Source of the DNA: Takakia lepidozioides
Taxonomy: Eukaryota > Streptophyta > Takakiopsida > Takakiales > Takakiaceae
NCBI GenBank assembly: GCA_030704615.1
Contig: CM060731.1
Span: 62,228,756 to 62,292,755 of the forward strand
Reading direction: 5' to 3'
DNA length: 64,000 bases
Positions 60,391-64,000 of the stretch are shown piece after piece; position 1 is the first letter of the stretch; the number at the start of each line of letters is the position of its first letter. The translations under genes were made by a program, and so were the position numbers. Under the pieces are notes generated by a model. The model searched no databases, had not been told where the DNA came from, and saw only the letters and a program-made list of their open reading frames with translations.

Positions 60391-60733
60391 CGTTTATCCC
60401 ATTAGTTTATTCACCTCAAAACCACTAAAGCAAGTTCCAGAGTGGTTGCCTGTTTGTGCCTTTGTGATGCCACATGTTCTCCTGGCTCCACTTTACCGTC
60501 ATTCATTTATTTCTGACAGGCTTTCATCCAGCGCTACAGGGTGTAATTTCTATGAGCCATGAGCACATTTAAGCATGAGCAGAGGCAAAAATAAACATGA
60601 TCAGAGCATAATCTAGAGAATATTCCTTATTTTCCGACTGTCTACAGCTGCATTTCTGGAGTTTATGGCAGTTAAAAAGTACATGATGTTTCCTCATAAC
60701 AGGATATTGGAGCTACGTTTGGATGCCAAGGTA

Positions 60734-63062
60734 GCCATGCCTTTGAATTGCCTTATGACTATCTTTGAAGGGTTTAATTTTTGTTAAAAGGTAGTATGTC
60801 CATTACACTACAAAAAAAAACTAAACCACCTACTAAATTTAATCAAGTAAATAGATTAATTGAATTGATCCACCTAATTGTCGGTGATTTTAGAGGACCG
60901 GCCAAATTCGAGAATAATGAGAATAGAAGATTCTTCATGCGTCGCGTAAATGTGAGTTATGCATGGTTGAGATTTCGATGAACCAAGTGGCAATTTAGTT
61001 CAGTTTGGATTTCACGGAAAATTTGTTTGACTATCCGGTAGCATGTAATTTGGTTTTCCATAGCATATTGTACATGGATGCAGGTAGGTAAACAAGCCAT
61101 CATCATCGGCCAAGCAGCATTGCGTTTACTGCGCCATCTAATGTGGATGTTGTTGGTCAGGCATCTGAACATAAATAAGTGAAAATAATCAGTGATATGT
61201 TTGTCATGTTTCGTAGAATCCAAGCGGTTTTCATGAAGAAATTGTCTTCATAATAAAGTTAATTTGGGGGTACCGTCCCTGAAAAAGAAAAAGAAAAATC
61301 TGTCCTCATCAATCAAAACGATACATGTATAAATAGAAATCCTACATACTCTATGGATTCCATGGTTGCCACATGGACACATCTGAATAACGATGATTTC
61401 TTTCACTTTACATATTTTTTATTTATATATGTATATATATATATTATTTTGGAGAAAGGGGAGGAAGCCCTTTTTTTCTTTTTTTTTCTTTTTTCTTGAG
61501 AAAGGGGAGGAAGCCCGTTAAAATATTTTCCAAATGATAAGCCGGCAGGTTGTCTATTTGTTTTTGCACAATTGCAAAAATGATAAGTCGGTAGGTTGTC
61601 TATTGCACTTGGACTTAGATGACACTGGACACTTGGGCCAACGGCATAGGCTACCCTAGAGGTCGCACTTGGGCTTAGATGACATTGGACACTGGGCCTA
61701 GATGACATTGGACACTTGGGCCAACGGCACAGGCTACCCTAGGGCCTACAGGTTGCACTCGGGCCTCGACATAGGAGACGCACTTGGATACATAGGAAAT
61801 TGCACTAGATACATAGGAGATTGGACTTGGGCTTAGATGACATTGGACAATTGGGGCTCTACATGGGAGATGCACTTGGATACATGAAGAGAAAATTGCA
61901 CTTGGGTTTAGATGGGCCTCGACATAGGAGACGCACTTATATACATAGGAAATTACACTTGGTCTTAGATTTCAATTCTTCACATATGGGCCAAACGGCA
62001 TAGGCTACACTAGAGGTCGCACTTGGGCCTCGACATAGGAGACCCACTAGGGTACATAGAAGATCTTACACTTGGGCTTCGATGACAGTGGACACTTGGG
62101 CCAACCGTAGAGGCTACCCTAGAGGTCGCATTTGGGCCTCAACATAGGAGACGCACTTGGATACAAGGGGATTGCACTTGGACTTAGATGACATTTGACA
62201 GTTGGGCCAACAGCACAGCCTACCTAGTCAATATATGAAATGAGACGTTGGTTTTGTTTTGTTTTGTTTTGTAGAGTTGAGATGTCCCAAATTGCGGGGC
62301 CCTACCATGAATGCTTGGTACCATTGGAAAGCCCTCCTCACTATGATGAGGGGTGCACCGACTTGGTCCCATGATTTTTGGACCTGCGGTGTGGGAGATG
62401 TCAAATTTCAAGTACTTTGGGTCGTTGGAAATTCCCAAAAAATAGCAAAGTGGGAATTACTGGGACAATGGTTGGAGCCTCGAGATGAGAGATATCAAAG
62501 GAAAGGTCGCCGGTTCAAATCTGGTCGTAGGCTCTGTGAAAAAAAATGCATTTGGACTTAGATGATATTGGACCCTTGGGCCAATGGCAGAGGCTACCCT
62601 AGAGGTCGCACTTGGGCCTCGACATAGGAGACGCACTTGCATACATAGGAGATTGCACTTGGGATTAGATGACACTTGACACTTGGGCCAACAGCACATG
62701 CTACCCTAGTTAAAATAATTACACTATACTATTAATAATAATTGGACAAATTCCACTCCCACTACTGGCTAGCATGCAAGTGTATAACTGCTGAAAGGAT
62801 CAACATGCACCATAATTCAAAGTTATCTATTTAGCACGCATGGAACATTCCACAAATTTTTACAAAGAGGATAAGATGATGATGCATTTATCCATAATTA
62901 TATATATAGATTGGTGTGCGACATGGCATTAAAAACTTGCATATAAGTTGGTCGGTAGATCATTTATTGTATTTATATATATATAGATGAATTATATATA
63001 CATATTTATTTGCCAAAAAGTTTAATATGTTGTAGGATGCGTTTGAGAGTCATTGTAAACTT
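60734..63062. repeat. Duplicated 2.2-kb segment, copy 2, with minisatellite inside
   Basis: The left arm 60734-61560 and right arm 62700-63062 match 40716-41700 and 42560-42950. Between them lies the minisatellite region and the inverted-repeat partner at 62330-62465. Divergence between the two copies is moderate, and small indels are common. Confidence 0.8.
61597..62226 (+). repeat. 107-bp minisatellite array
   Basis: About five to six degenerate units. Consensus words in order: TTGCACTTGGGCTTAGATGA, CATTGGACACTTGGGCCAAC, GGCACAGGCTACCCTAGAGG, TCGCACTTGGGCCTCGACAT and AGGAGACGCACTTGGATACA. Units are internally deleted to different extents. Another unit and a half is at 62540-62715. Confidence 0.85.
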
Positions 63063-63197
63063 CAAGGCACGATATGTGAGCTGATAATTAGAACTATATT
63101 TATATAGAGGCTGTGGTGCACCTCAAAACAAGAATATTGATGGGTAGGCTATGGTGGGGCTTAACGTTTCACGCAGAAAACTCGACAAAACAATAAG

Positions 63198-63500
63198 TAT
63201 GTTTTTTTTTTTTTTTTTTTTTTTTACACTTGGGAGCGACAGCTCACAAATCAGGCCCCTTGATAGAGAGAGGAGAAAATAACCTCTCAGTAACTCAGTT
63301 GGTTAAGTGCATTGAGTGCGACCCGGACGATTCTGGGGTCAAATCTTGATACTTGATGGGTGTGGTATGGTTCGTGTGCGGTGCCCCATTCCTACGCCTC
63401 TTGGCGCATAAATGAAAGAGGTTATTTTCTCCTCTCACTACTAAGGGGCCTGATTTGTGAGCTGTCGCTCCCAGGTGTTTCCCAAAAAAAAAAAAAAAAA
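63198..63500. mobile_element. Foldback element with tRNA-like core, flanked by poly-T and poly-A
   Basis: Arms 63227-63287 and 63417-63474 are reverse complements: TTGGGAGCGACAGCTCACAA and ATCAGGCCCCTT, with GAGAGGAGAAAATAACCTCT. A T-run of about 27 lies before the left arm and an A-run of 18 after the right. The core has tRNA-like boxes, AACTCAGTTGGTTAAGTGC and GGGGTCAAATCTTG. This suggests two SINE ends joined head to head, or a SINE captured by a MITE. Confidence 0.7.
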
Positions 63501-63504
63501 ATCT

Positions 63505-63996
63505 GCGACCACCAGCAGGGGGGTGGTCGCAGAATTTTCTATTTTTAAATAGTTGCGACCACCAGCAGGGGGTGGTCGGACCATTTTTCTTTTTGTTAAA
63601 TAGGTGCGAATAATATGTAGAGCAGTTTCATTCGGGCTTTGATTCTAGAGTGGTAGCGGGAATTATTGTTGCCCAGGAATTAGAATGGGGCGCCTATGTA
63701 GGAAGGCCACGTGTATTAAGGAATGAGATGAGGGGGTCCAAAAAAAGAATGGAGGAATTGGCTAAATTTAGAATAGGGAGTCTTGCAGGGTTGACATGTG
63801 TTCAGGGCCTCTAGAAGGCTCCCAGGGTCGGCGGGCTTCTAGAAGGGTCCCACCGTCCTGAAAGGCTATATAAGGGAACCCCCCCTTTACTACGTACTAA
63901 CTTACTACCTATTAAATCAATAAATAGGTGCGACTACCAGCACGGGGGTGGTCGCAACATTTTTCTTTTATTTTAACAGTTGCGACGACCGCTACT
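63505..63996. mobile_element. LTR-like end with TATA box and hairpin repeats
   Basis: The hairpin TGCGACCACCAGCAGG...GGTGGTCGCA appears at 63505-63534, again at 63553-63580 and again near 63926-63954, each followed by a T-rich ATTTTTCTTTT stretch. At 63862-63875 GGCTATATAAGGG looks like a strong TATA box, followed 55 bp later by AATAAA (63918). TATA then poly-A signal is the layout of an LTR. The window ends before a partner LTR or primer-binding site could be seen. Confidence 0.45.
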
Positions 63997-64000
63997 GGTG

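Overview
The window reads as nuclear DNA of a land plant. All genes are split by GT-AG introns and match plant families: a chloroplast Cu-ATPase, a NAC factor, a peroxisomal acyl-CoA oxidase, a GT92 glycosyltransferase and an NLR. Introns are long and full of LINE, SINE and MITE debris. The NLR has an alpha/beta-hydrolase domain in front of its NB-ARC and LRR parts, an architecture known from bryophytes and other non-seed plants and absent from classical flowering-plant NLRs. A spore-bearing plant (liverwort, moss, lycophyte or fern) is therefore the best guess; the species cannot be told from the sequence.

Layout. 1-2014: a second, truncated copy of PAA1 exons 13-16 together with LINE tail sequence. 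2015-7150: LINE debris, a Ty3/gypsy RT fossil and unassigned DNA. 7153-10356 (-): an apparently intact GT92 gene. 11166-11576 and 15288-15659: a duplicated promoter-like segment around the broken hydrolase-NLR (11773-15216, -). 15883-29439 (+): PAA1/HMA6, 19 exons that join in frame to a 1042-residue protein, with a twin-primed LINE inside intron 13. 30388-30579: a Tourist-like MITE with TTA target-site duplication. 32562-35596 (-): a complete three-exon FEZ-clade NAC gene. 36-51 kb: gene-poor, with SINE copies, an ORF1/endonuclease LINE relic and a foldback element. 51057-58404 (-): an ACX3-type acyl-CoA oxidase without its N-terminal exons in the window and with two frame problems. 58.4-64 kb: a 107-bp minisatellite, a second copy of the 40.7-42.95 kb segment, a foldback tRNA-like element and an LTR-like end.

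The genes do not form a functional cluster: copper import into plastids, cell-wall or glycan synthesis, immunity, root/meristem transcription and fatty-acid beta-oxidation are simply neighbours. What ties the region together is its repeat biology. At least three LINE groups are present, plus SINEs whose 3' ends resemble LINE 3' ends, and several rearrangements (segmental duplications, inversion, domain deletion) have breakpoints in or beside them.

All exon borders were read by eye from frame continuity, splice consensus and remembered family motifs. No alignment or database search was run.
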